Assembly: GCA_032622095.1 (NCBI GenBank)
Contig: CP136061.1
Coordinates: 8,584,447 to 8,648,446, forward strand
Origin: Siphonodentalium dalli
Taxonomy: Eukaryota > Mollusca > Scaphopoda > Gadilida > Siphonodentaliidae
Reading direction: 5' to 3'
Length of the DNA stretch: 64,000 nt
A program made the position numbers and the translations under genes. The notes beneath the pieces were generated by a model. The model searched no databases. It was not told the origin of the DNA and saw only the letters and a list, made by a program, of their open reading frames with translations. This document shows, one piece after another, positions 51,056 through 62,600 of this stretch (positions within the stretch are counted from its first letter, which is position 1; every line of letters starts with the position of its first letter).

Positions 51056-51842
51056 TGCACAGACTTCATCACTGTAAACAATATCCAGCAACCAAGACTG
51101 ACCAAGCTATATCTCGAGCATCTAATTCCGCTTCACCCAAATAATTCCAAGCTATAACTCGAATTCCTAACCACGCTTCACCCAATAATTCCAATAAATA
51201 TTGAAACGTCGCGGGGAGGACATTTATTTGTGTACATCTCTTAATTGTACTCAATAATACGACCAAAGCAAGTGTGGAATGGTAAGCACAAAACTCTGAT
51301 ACTAGAATTGGAAGATGCAGCGCATTCATTCTAGTAAATATGTACGATGTCAATATCACATTCAAGATCTGATTGAACAAGTATCCATGATAGCAGTTGT
51401 CTTCAACTGTGTCTGTTTCGATTTGATTTTGATTGTTTCATGGTTCTTAAATAGTATATGTTATAAATACAAAAGTTGTGTAACTAAAATATAATTATAC
51501 GGTACTTCGCTTCACTCCCCTCTTTCGTTTTGGCCGATGTACGGTATGCAATACCAATTAACTTGACAAACGTTCTTCCTTCCTGCACTCTATCCCTCTA
51601 CCCCCTCCTTGAACAATATTTTTCGGATCTAACATGTTATCCCCGTCTGCTAAATTTACCCTGTATGGTATCTACTCTGATACCAAGGGTAAACTTCCTG
51701 CTCCGAGGAAAAGACTTTATAAAAGCCTTTTAGGCTTGTTGTCCAATCCCCGTTTTTAATATTATTATTACTTATGTCAATTTGTTTGAATGTATTACAT
51801 GTTTTGTTCGAAATTAAATATTGTTTACACCAACTGTGTCTA
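51056..51842. other. Small tandem duplication, otherwise nothing recognised
   Basis: About 51105-51200 holds a ~55-bp duplication (CCGCTTCACCCAAATAATTCC / CACGCTTCACCCAATAATTCC type). The 67-codon frame at 51530-51733 has no recognisable motif and no splice context, so I do not call it. Confidence 0.45.
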
Positions 51843-51844
51843 GA

Positions 51845-52145
51845 CTATAAGATAAGATAAGATAAGATAAGATACAATAAGTTTTATTAGTCGTATGCAC
51901 ACATTGGTGTAGGACAACCTACATGTATAGATAAAAATAAACAGGAATACATGGTATATATGTGATATACATGTAACAAGTAACAGATTAACATAAATTG
52001 TAAAGATGTAGAATATCGAATTATTTAATTTATTACTGGACATAGGTCACCTGCGGAAGGATGTGATGTACCATATGGTACATTACCACTCCCGCAGTCG
52101 ACCAATGCCCAACATGAGTATGGCGTTTATACAAGGTGTGAGACT
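51845..52145 (-). mobile_element. Non-LTR retroelement 3' end with (TCTTA)n tail
   Basis: On the minus strand the segment ends CGACTAATAAAACTTATTGT followed by five to six TCTTA units. An AATAAA plus short-microsatellite tail is characteristic of CR1/RTE-like LINE or SINE 3' ends. Upstream it contains the hairpin GATGTACCATATGGTACATTA. No coding motif; 5' boundary uncertain. Confidence 0.55.
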
Positions 52146-52544
52146 GTTGTAAAGGAGTTGTCCGGCACTAACAGGTGTACAAACACCACAGAGGATAGCA
52201 TAATAAAACAGACCATTTATTTCCATTATCTAAGACTAGTTTCTTAGAACATAATTAGATATACAGTGTGCTGGCATACTAAATGCTGACCCTGAAATAC
52301 CACCTAGTCAGACTGTCGAGTAATATAAGACGAGATATATAAGATCATTGTTCATGTGTCACAATGTCTTAATGATGATAGTGAATAAAATATACGTTTT
52401 TTCCCGTAAGTGAACATTTGATTTCAAGTTGTCAACAAAGAATGGGCGTAAGGCTTCGAGCAGCGGAGGCTATCTGTATTGAGAATCAACAACAGCATAT
52501 CAATGGCAAAAGCATATTGATCATCTACAGCATCACATCAATGG

Positions 52545-53810
52545 TAACAAACACATTGAGCATCGTCAGTCTGGAGCTTCACACCCTATGTAACTAGTAA
52601 CAAACCCATTGAGCATTCGGAGCTTCACACCATGTGTAACTAGTAACAAACCCATTGATCAGTCCGGAGCTTCACACTCTGTGTAATTAGTAACAACCCA
52701 TTGATCAGTCCGGAGCTTCACACCCTGTGTAATTAGTCACAAACCCACTGATCAGTCCGGAGCTTCACACCCTGTGTAATTAGTAACAAACCCATCGAGC
52801 AGTCGGAGCTTCACACCCTGTGTAATTAGTAACAAACCCATTGATCAGTCCGGAGCTTCACACCATGTGTAATTAGTAACAAACCTATTGAGCAGTCGGA
52901 GCTTCACACCCTGTGTAACTAGTAACAAACCCATCGAGAAGTCGGAGCTTCACACCCTGTGTAATTAGTAACAAACCCATTGATCAGTCCGGAGTTTCAC
53001 ACTCTGTGTAATTAGTAACAAACCCATCGAGCAGTCGGAGCTTCACACCCTGTGTAATTAGTAACAAACCCATTGATCAGTCCGGAGTTTCACACTCTGT
53101 GTAATTAGTAACAAACCCATTGATCAGTCCGGAGCTTCACACCCTGTGTAACTAGTGACAAACACATGAGCATTCCGGAGCTTCACACCCTGTGTAACTA
53201 GCAACAAACCCATCGAGCAGTCGGAGATTCACAACCTGTGTAACTAGTAACAAACCCATCGAGCAATCGGAGCTTCACACCCTGTGTAATTAGTAACAAA
53301 CCCATTGATCAGTCCGGAGCTTCACACCCTGTGTAACTAGTGACAAACACATGAGCAGTCGGAGATTCACACCCTGTGTAATTAGTAACAAACCCATTGA
53401 GCAATCGGAGCTTCATACCCTGTGTAATTATTACAAACCCATTGAGTAGTCCGGAGCTTTATACCCTGTGTGACTAGTTACAAACCCATTGAGCAGTCGA
53501 AGCTTCACAACCTGTGTAACTAGTAACAAACCCATTGATCAGTCCGGAGCTTCACACCCTGTGTAATTAGTAACAAACCCATTGAGCAATCGGAGCTTCA
53601 TACCCTGTGTAACTTGTAACAAACCCATTGAGTAGTCCGGAGCTTTATACCCTGTGTAACTCGCAACAAATCCACTGAGCAGTCCGGAGCTTTATACCCT
53701 GTGTAACTAGTAACAAATCCACTGATCAGTCCGGAGCTTCATACCATGTGTAACTAGCAACAAACCCATTGAGCAGTCCGGAGCTTCATACCATGTGTAA
53801 CTATAGTAAC
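52545..53810 (-). repeat. 47-bp minisatellite (about 26 copies) derived from an exon-intron junction
   Basis: The unit is about 47 bp: GTGTAACTAGTAACAAACCC, ATTGAGCAGTCCGGAGCTTC, ACACCCT. The array runs straight into the donor end of the EGF exon at 53815-53928. Aligned on the minus strand, each unit matches the last ~28 nt of the exon (GAAGGGCTGGACTGCTCAC-like) plus ~20 nt of the intron (TTACTATAGTTACACATGG-like). Units near the exon resemble the source best (ATACCATGTG), consistent with outward amplification. Confidence 0.92.
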
Positions 53811-53814
53811 ATAC

Positions 53815-53928
53815 CGAGTGAGCAGTCCAGCCCTTCGTATCCGCCATCACACACACACGTGTAACTATTGACTCCATCTGTGCAGGCCCCATGTCCACTG
53901 CATGGGTCTGGTGAACACTCGTCATTGT
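53815..53928 (-). CDS. EGF-like domain exon
   Basis: A minus-strand exon of 114 nt, phase 1 to phase 1, acceptor GGTTTTCAG and donor GTATGT. It encodes [18 protein letters not shown] followed by [19 protein letters not shown]: a full EGF module with six cysteines and the NDEC start of calcium-binding EGFs. Same strand and phase as the EGF exon at 44164-44283, about 9.5 kb downstream in the transcript, with Helitron C and other elements in the intervening intron. Its donor edge has been copied into the 47-bp minisatellite. Confidence 0.9.
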
Positions 53929-54021
53929 CTGAAAACCGACGTTGAGGTTACTATGAGGTGAACGAGTCTCCTTTAATAATTATATTGTTTGTATAAAATA
54001 TGGACAGGGTGGTGTAAACCA

Positions 54022-54472
54022 GGTTACAATACACCAAATACAAATTAGTAGAGTGATTTCCCCTGGGACCCCCAAGCTAGGATCAGCATAAACAAAATTC
54101 TGGCAGCTGAATGGTCAATGATACATGGATGAAAAGTGCACGAAAAAATGCACAGATGTGTTTCCCGTCGAGAAACATAAAATATAACCACATGGTAAAT
54201 GGTTATGGCTGTGCAAGTGGCGAATAATTTATGGGAGGTGTTTGTGTTTTTTTCGATGTCATTTTTTTCACAATTTTAAGGGTAGTGTGACGTTTGTCAA
54301 GCTCCAGTGTGATCAACCATGTTAACAAGTACTTTTTTGCACATTTCTGTGTGTCTAAAAGGACGTTCTTTAATTTCAAATACTCGTGCAGGGTCAAAGC
54401 TTTGCAACGAATATAGGCCAGCGGGATTTGTTAACACTGAGGCCTATGTAAATCATTTGGTGTATTGTAACC
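54022..54472. mobile_element. MITE with perfect 18-bp TIRs and ACCA target duplication
   Basis: TIRs are GGTTACAATACACCAAAT (54022-54039) and its exact complement (54455-54472). They are flanked by ACCA on both sides (54018-54021 and 54473-54476), a 4-bp target duplication. 451 bp, no transposase. It lies upstream of the EGF exon, probably intronic. Confidence 0.78.
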
Positions 54473-54476
54473 ACCA

Positions 54477-55539
54477 GGACTAAGAGCAACTTGATCCATT
54501 TGTTAAATACTACTCATGCGTTGTTAAAATAACCAAGGGTTGCCAGGAATGCCACTAGATCGAGGGTAACTCATAAACCACTGGTATGCACACAGGCTAT
54601 GCCATTTCCTAGGTACTTATTTTAGAGTACACAACACGGGCTCTGAATACAAAGAAGGGAATCGGTAGCATAACGGCGGAGTATTGAATTAGAATCGTTG
54701 CTCACATTTTAGGTAGTGTAAGCCATATAACAGCAACGATGGAGTATCTTGCAAGGGTCTAAATAGCATGAAGATAAAGTTCTAAATTACCTCAAGAATA
54801 CTGCATCACAGCTAACTGATGGAAGTTAAATGGACCGGACATGGTGTAGGGTCTTAATAAATTTAGTAAATAATTGAGTGCGCATGTAAGAGGCCGAATG
54901 AAATTTATAGCCAAAGCAGCCAAAGGGTTTAATTTAGACATATAAATAGTATATGTGTATGCTTAAGAAGGAGAGGAAGATATGGTATATGCATATATAG
55001 TAATATGACCATACGTAAACGTAATAAAGCCCACGTAGATTAAATCTGGCAGTTTGCGATACGAAATACATTTATAATAATTACCGCTTTTGAATTATAC
55101 TGGTATCGAAATTAGTGTACGAAATTGATGTGACAAAGATAAAGGAAAATAATGACATTTCTTCCTGTGCTCAAATAGAACATTCGAAGAGGTGTTCTTT
55201 TGTGCGACACTGTTCACATTTTCACAACATTTTTTACTCGATGCGTTTACTGGTAACACCGAAGATCTGGTCTGCTTGACAGCATGGAAATATAATAAAA
55301 TTACATTACAAAATGCTCCAAGTTGTGTGTTGAAATTCTGCACTACACGTGAAGTGATTACATGGTGTGCTGTATAGCTCATGGCGTGTTGCTACACAGC
55401 TAAGTCATGTAGTCCGAAAATATCCAACGTCTTTTCAAATCTGAGATAGAAATGCTTATTTGCATAAGTTGGAGGGAATTGTGTGAGCACATGGTGACGT
55501 CATACAGTATAGTACAGTTCATAATCCGAAGAAACAAGT
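54477..55539. other. No gene recognised
   Basis: Unique-looking AT-rich sequence. Open frames at 55095-55382 (both strands) show no family motif and no convincing splice context. Confidence 0.45.
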
Positions 55540-58215
55540 CCTGTTACAGTCATGTCGCAAGCATATGGGTGCTCGTCCCATATCCCAGCTAAAGAACACA
55601 TGCAGTTGTGACATTAAGAACTAACCGGCACGATTGAACATATAGTGACATTAACATATTGACAGACCCATGTCACAGTATATGTCGCAAGCATATGAAC
55701 GTATGCATTTTACACTATATCAATATGTGGGATACATACACAAAACCGCACGCGTATGTTACTGGTATCAGTATATCGAACGATTGCAACCCTAAGTGTC
55801 ATCCTTACGCGACGCAGGCATGCACATAATTCCCAAAATTCAGTCATACCAGAGTCCAGAATATTGTACCCAAATACAGGTTATGTCACACCGTTATATA
55901 ATCGTTATTTGTTTGTGTGTAAAGCGTTCCTACATCAATAATTTGTACACTGCTACTACGTCAATAAAGCAATTTTCAGTCAATATATACCAGGATATGT
56001 TGATCAACTTCGGAACGCAATGTGAAATTAAGAAGTATCCACGATTAAATACAATGTCCCATTACCGGTTGGACAGACTATTGCCATAACTAGTGTATGG
56101 AATATATACACACAACTACGCGTGTGTGTTACTGTTGTCAGTATATCGGACGAGTCCAATGGCGTAGGATAGCACAATCTACCAAAAAACATTATTGTTC
56201 TCATTAAGAGGCATGCATGCATGATTATCATACACTATGCAACTGGGTCTGTTTACCACTCACTCGATCGATATATTCTAACTGACTCTTCCCCACCGAT
56301 GTCTCAAAATCCCTTCAAGATCGATGTTGCGTAACACTGTTTCTTGAGCGAAAGTGCTCAATTTCAGGTAAAACAAACGCATAGATTTAACCATAAAACC
56401 AAAATAATACGGACACCAAACACCATCAGCACCAACATTCAGTCATACACGTAGTCGAGAATACTGTATACCCAATTACTGGTTGTGTAAACATTTTAAG
56501 GCTTTATTTGTTGTACACTGCCCTACTACGTCAATAAAGCAATGTTCAGTCCATATGCCAGGATCCATTAATCGACGTCGCAACCATGTGAGCGCCCCTT
56601 CCGGAATATCGACGTATCCCAACTCTAGAACGCATGCAATGAGAAATTAAGAATTAACCACAATTGAACATAGTATACCACTAACGGATTGTCAAACTAT
56701 TGCCATATATTGTATGTCGCACGCATATGGACGCACTTGACACGACATCAATATCGCACGTTTGGTACGGAATATATACACAAAATCACATGCGCGAGTT
56801 ACTGTTGTCGTATATCGGACGAGTGCAGTGGCGTAATGATCGCACGATCAGTCAAATACAAACTATTATCCTTACGCGACGTATGCAAGTATGTCATATA
56901 CCAGGGAGAACTAACACACATATGCGGCTGTTAATCACACATTGGAACGGCATATTCTAACTGACCCTTCCCCACAAGTGTCTCTAATACCTGCATTATG
57001 GATATTGCTCGACGCGGTTTCTTCCATGAAAGTGCCAGATACATATAACGATTTAAACTCATAGATTTAATCACACAACCTGGATTTTTAAAGTATTTTA
57101 GTGACTCTTTGTATTTTTCCTGCAATATTTATTTATCCTTTTAATGCTGGGAGCTGCACTGTTGTGGCATTAAAGATCATGTTCCAGTGCCTTCTCTTAT
57201 ATAAGAAGCCTCGTATATGTAAGAGAATGCGTTGGCAGAGGGTTTTTACGTAACATTTCCAGAAACTCAAGTCATGAAATTGTTAAATTTAATAGACACC
57301 ATGCACTATCAGCATCAAAACTCATATAGCAGGTAGCGTTGAGAACACTGTACACAATTACTGGTTATGTCACAAGTCTAAGGCCGTAAGATATATTTTA
57401 ATGCGCTCTCACATCACCCATTTTCACACTGCGCTGGTACACCAATAAAGGATTTTCAGTCTATATTCTAGTATGAGTTGATCAATGTCGCAACCATATG
57501 GGCGTCCCTTCTGGAATATCGACATACCCAACTATGGAACGCATTGTGAAATTAAGTAATAGCCACCATTGAACTTCCTACCACTAATGGGTAGACAGAC
57601 TATTTCCATACTGTATTGTATGTCGCAAGCATATGAAAGCACTTGCCACCATATCAATATCACTCGCTTGGTATGAAATATGTTATACAAAACCGCGTGT
57701 GTGTGCTCGTGTCGTCAGTTTATCTGACAAGTGCAATGACGTAATGATAGCTTGACCTGTCAAATACACTTCCACGATCGCACAGAATTTCATAAACATT
57801 CCGGAAGTCCACGCCGCATCTTAACATCTTTGCAAGGTGTCTGTGCCTGCATGTGCAATGGAATCGTGAAATTGCCAGTTTGAAACTTTTTTTTTTCGGA
57901 TTTTAATGCAATTGCTAGTAGCTACAGGTACCTTCTTAAATATAACTGACACCAAAAGCCGTCAATATCATATCACAATCATACCAAGTAGAGCTGAGAA
58001 CACTGCTACCAATTAGTGCTATACCACGATGCCAGTCTTATTAAAACTAGACCTAACTTTCATTACTTTCAACTTACGTTGAGAGTTGACTGTAAGGAAA
58101 CCTTGGTCAAGTTATTACTAGACTGCCACGATGCTAAAGCTGTGGTTTTATTTTGGTTATACTGAGTAAATACGTCAATCATTTTCCACAGCACTACTGC
58201 ATCAATAAAGGATCT
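55540..58215. repeat. Old long-period tandem repeat, about 0.8-1.0 kb units
   Basis: Landmarks recur in the same order: TATGTCGCAAGCATATG (55680, 56712, 57618), RTTACTGTTGTC plus ATATCGGACGAGTGCA (about 55760, 56125, 56800, 57705), and CAATAAAGSAATTTTCAGTC (55963, 56532, 57445, 58205). Spacing varies (570-1030 bp) and copies are strongly diverged, with deletions. The AATAAAG at each unit end suggests an original transcribed element, but no coding frame survives. Confidence 0.7.
57180..57250. mobile_element. Degenerate relative of the hairpin core of the 43709-44090 MITE
   Basis: GCCTTCTCTTATATAAGAAG and GTATATGTAAGAGAATGCGT match the internal hairpin of the element at 43709-44090, but only one hairpin half is recognisable and no TIRs were found. 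Confidence 0.5.
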
Positions 58216-58456
58216 GTTTTATGTATATGGACATGACTATACGTCGTTCAATAAATGGACCCGATATTTACGACCTATTTTAATCATGCACAAATTACAA
58301 ATCAAAAAATTATTTGCATGTATTCGTATCTTCGAATTATTGAAAGTTATGAAATTAGCACATGCTGCACGACCACTGAGCCTCACTTGTGTCTATTTGC
58401 TGCCCACGGACCCAAACAGGTAAGGTCATATAGGCAGAAAATTACGGCATACAAAC

Positions 58457-58964
58457 TGTGGTGAATGTTGAGGTACACGTGGACTGTGCACATGTGTTTT
58501 GTTGACTATTGTTGTTATGAATGATCATGTCAAAGGTCAGAGTATCAGGTGACCGAATCCAGGACGTTGAGTGGCGCACGGACTGAGCGAAGGAAGGTTT
58601 CCGTGGCGCGGAAGAATACATCTCCCGATCGATCTCTTGTGGTTACGATTCTCGACAAGGACAGTCGCATGTCGTTCTAACTTATATTCGGACTTCATAA
58701 CCGTTTTATAGGACGTTGGCCTACATCCAACAATCATCAATCAGCACTCATACAACACGCCATCATCACGGATAACGACACGGACTTGCCCACAGATTCA
58801 CGACAACAGACCACATGACCAAACAGAACACAGACGAGCAGATTAGGTGAGACATCTTTTCATGACCCCTTCTCTGCCCCGTTTGCATTTCATGTTTGGT
58901 ATAAACGCAATATTACTGTAGTTATACTTTGTCACATCGCAGCAGAATAGGCAAAGTTATAACA
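58457..58964 (+). mobile_element. Putative 5' LTR of a Gypsy-like retrotransposon
   Basis: Begins TGTGGTGAATG and ends GTTATAACA, i.e. TGT...ACA ends, 508 bp. It is followed after one base by a primer-binding-site-like sequence. A TATAAACG word is present (58901). The 3' LTR lies beyond the window, so the borders rest on the terminal dinucleotides and the PBS position alone. 58216-58456 before it shows nothing recognisable. Confidence 0.6.
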
Positions 58965-58965
58965 A

Positions 58966-58980
58966 TGGCGCTGCGAGCAG
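58966..58980 (+). other. Putative primer-binding site
   Basis: TGGCGCTGCGAGCAG one base after the proposed LTR end. TGGCGC...GAGCAG-like sites next to the LTR are common in animal Gypsy elements. Which tRNA it would match was not determined. Confidence 0.5.
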
Positions 58981-59639
58981 TTGAAAACTTTATCTGCGTG
59001 ATTTCACTCGGTTTATTGTGTTTATTTCCTTTGAGTTTGTTGGTCACGAAAATTGGTGACCTATTTTTCATAATTGCCGCCATCTTGAAGAAGTGGTGAT
59101 TCGCCCGGTAAACAAATATAATTCCAGCTGAGACATTTTGTTTATTTTGATCAGTTTCTCATGTTTTGCCAATGTGTGCGGCCAGAATGCAACATTCTGG
59201 TGAAGTAAATGGCTACTGTTAGCTGATAGATATAGCCCGTTGAGAGTAATACTTGTACTTCTGTGGTGTTTGTGTCAAATATTTTATAATATTAGGACAA
59301 GTATTGTTTCAAGAGTACAGTTTTGTCAATATTTACAAACGCGAAGGTTACTTGCAGTTTTCTTGTGTATTTATAGCCACTGTTAAATTGGTTATAGGGT
59401 CAGGCCAAAATATCATTATTTTGGTGAAGTGAAGGTCTCTTGTTATTACTACTATAGCCAGTTTGGGGTAATACTTGTACCACTGTGGAGTTGGTGTTAA
59501 ATATCACTGGAATACTAGTTGGTGATATTAGGACAGGTATTGTTTCAGTGTACAGTTTTGTCTATATTACAAACGCGAAGTGTTACTTAGATCGGTTATT
59601 TGCTCAGTTAGTCAGTAGTGGCAATATTTGACGGCAGAC
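58981..59639 (+). promoter_or_regulatory. Retrotransposon leader with duplicated hairpin module
   Basis: A 660-nt untranslated leader. A segment of about 220 bp is present twice (about 59165-59390 and 59395-59600; shared GTAATACTTGTAC, AGTACAGTTTTGTC, ACAAACGCGAAG). Each copy contains an 8-bp perfect hairpin followed by TGGTGAAGT: CCAGAATG-CAA-CATTCTGG (59182-59200) and CCAAAATA-TCAT-TATTTTGG (59405-59424). The stems differ at two positions, changed on both sides. This suggests an RNA element, perhaps for packaging or dimerisation; function is inferred only. Confidence 0.6.
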
Positions 59640-62600
59640 ATGTCGGTTCAGATAAATTTATGTTCTTATGGGGAATTATTAAATGTTCCGAGAGTTGGGG
59701 TGAAGAGGGCGGATTTAATTATGTTAAATAGAATCTCGATGAGAACCACCTCATCGGATTATGCATTCAGCCTCAGATTAGGCAATGTTTCTCATACGAA
59801 CCATATGATGCAAAGGATAAAAGGGGGCCTAGATTCGAGGACAGTGAAACTGTGCTTCGAACAGATACATTATACCTGGGGCATTGTGCAGACTCTAGAG
59901 TGGGTGTCGCCCAAGCTCGCCCGGGAGGACTATTGGGAGATAGCATCTCGGGGGGTGTTGTGGACAGGGTTGAGGGAGGGGAAATCAAATTGCTGACCCC
60001 CGTTACGTCAGGGCAGGAAGTTTCGAACCTTTCTGGCGCATGGCACCAACCAACTGCAACCGGGGTGACCCATGAGGCATCACTTCAGAGTAACCCAAGT
60101 GTCTCCCCAGGGTGGATATCTTGGGGTGATGGGGAGGCGACGCCGGAGTTGAGGGAGCCCCACAAGTTGTTGAGCCTGGTTTAGAACCTGTCCACAGTTA
60201 TCTTGTTCGAGGAGCCCCTAGATCAGAAATACCAGTGGGCTATTACACAAATGAGAGAGGGGATTCCAAACCAATTATGGCCACAAATGCCCCCATGGTG
60301 GAGCCACATGAGTTTCGTCCAACCAAAGACGTTAAACTTCCCGAACTCCAATCTAAATCCATGGACCTGTCTGGAGTACAGCCAATGGCCCAATCCACCC
60401 CTCGGAAGTCAAGTGAAGTGTCCAAATCCAAGAAATTGGTGGTGGAGGGGAATAGGGGTAGGACCGAGGATGGATTGGATGACTCGAGAATTTCCAGCAG
60501 GTCAAGGGCATCATGTTCATCGGGGGTATCAAGGTCATCGGGTCGGTCGGGTTCATCGGCCATGCCGAGGTCATCGGATGCATCACATTCATCAGTTACA
60601 TCAAGGTCGTCTGGGTCATCAAGGTCGACAGGGAAACATAAGTCTCTTAAAACACGAGCCGCCCGAAATTCATTGGTCATCACCAAGGTTGACAATAATT
60701 CACCCAAACGTCACAAGGTTAATTCTTCAAGGGATTCTAATTCGTCAAGGGTATCATCGGAACTGGACTCGTCAGGGACTCTGACTTGCTCCACGTTTCG
60801 TTCAAGAAATGACTCAACAGTCTCGGAGAGCGAGGGGCTGGGTGACATTATGGTTAAGGAATTTTCGGGGGTAGTTGATAACCCGGCACATCAGCAAGGG
60901 GCTTGGGCTGGTTCATCCGGGCTGAGTCTTGAGCAGATGCAGGCAACTAGGTTTGACCCCAACACACATCGGCAAGGAGCTTGGCCTGGCCAGTCCGGGC
61001 TGAGCCCCGAGCAGATGCGTGCAAAGTATGACCCCATCGTCATTCAGCAAAGACCGGAAATCTTACATAACAGTAAAACTCGACAACCACATTCCATACA
61101 TACCTCATTGCCAGATAGCATAAGTCGGCATGAGTCCACCAATCTGCACAAGCAGGAATGTTTGCGAGGGACTTGGCCTGGCCAGACCGGGCTGAATCTT
61201 GAGCAAACACCTGCCAAAACAATTTCTCATAACTCCACAAATCTGCACAAGCAGGAATGTTTGCGAGGGGCTGGGCCTGGTTCACCCGGGCTAGGCCTCG
61301 AACGAACACCTGCCAACATATATGAAAATACTACAGTTCCATTAAACTTCACAAATCTGCACAGACAGGAATGTTTGCGAGGGGCTGGGCCTGGTTCACC
61401 CGGGCTAGGCCTCGAACGAACACCTGCCAACATATATGAAAATACTACAGTTCCATTAAACTTCACAAATCTGCACAGACAGGAATGTTTGCGAGGGGCT
61501 GGGCCTGGTTCACCCGGGCTAGGCCTTGAACGAACACCTGCCAACATATATGAAAATACTACAGTTCCACTAAACTTCACAAATCTGCACAGACAGGAAT
61601 GTTTGCGAGGGGCTGGGCCTGGTTCACCCGGGCTAGGCTTTGAGCGAACACCTGCCACAGGTCAATTCGACTCCACGAATCTGTACAGGCAGCAATGTTT
61701 GCGAGGGACTTGGCCTGGCCAGCCCGGGCTGAATCTTGAGCAAACAACTGCCAACATGTATTCACCGATTCCATATACATGTAAAGACATTGTTCCGTAC
61801 AGGGTTCAGCACATAACTTCTGACCATATGGGAGAGTTCGATGAAATCAGCCACCGCATAAGGCGATTGACAGAACGGGATAGTAGGGAGCACGACTGTA
61901 GACGTAAATCAAGTTATAAGGGGACCAAGTCCCATAAGGAGCGCGAATCCCGTAGAGACGCATCACCTGTGGTGCGAAGTAAAAAACATGCAAAGAGTAG
62001 TCATCGGAAAAGGAGCACTACTAGCTCTAGTAGCAGTAGTAGCTCATCGCCATCACCAGTTCGCAACCAGGGGGGTGGTCGCGATGTTTCCCAGGGTGGT
62101 ACCTACATGTATGGGGGAAATAAAGGCAGAAGGCCGCATTGTGTACTTAAGTACGACGGAAAGGGGAAAATTGCGGCTTTTCGTGATAAGATTATGGCGT
62201 TTGTTAGTACGGGACATATGGAAGATTCCGAAAAACGTAATACTCTTTGTTGGGCTTTGGATGGGAAGGCCTCAGAGTATTTCACGATGATAAAAAACAA
62301 AACCCAGAGGGGAGATTCAAATGGATGATGGGAAAATTGGCCACTAGATTTGGGGAAACATTGCCACCAGATACTTTGGCTAATGTCTTTTATAACGCCT
62401 GTCAGGAACCTCATGAGTCCCTGGAGGATTGGGCCGATAGATTGCAAGATCTAGGGTGCAGAGTCTTTGAGGGGTCATCAACCAAAGTGTTGGAGGGACA
62501 TTTGGCATCGAGGTTTTGCCGTGGGTTGAGGGACAAAGAGGTAGCCAGTTTTCACCAGGGCATTAGGCATGAGTCAATGGAAGAGGCCAAAACTAGTGTT

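Noticed and set aside
51530..51733. 67-codon frame as an exon or small gene
   Set aside because: No family motif, no convincing acceptor or donor, no conserved neighbour.
60203..60784. 193-codon frame overlapping gag, and minus-strand frames at 60243-61780
   Set aside because: They are shadows of the repetitive Ser-rich and Gly-rich gag sequence; the gag frame has continuity with the capsid and zinc knuckle.
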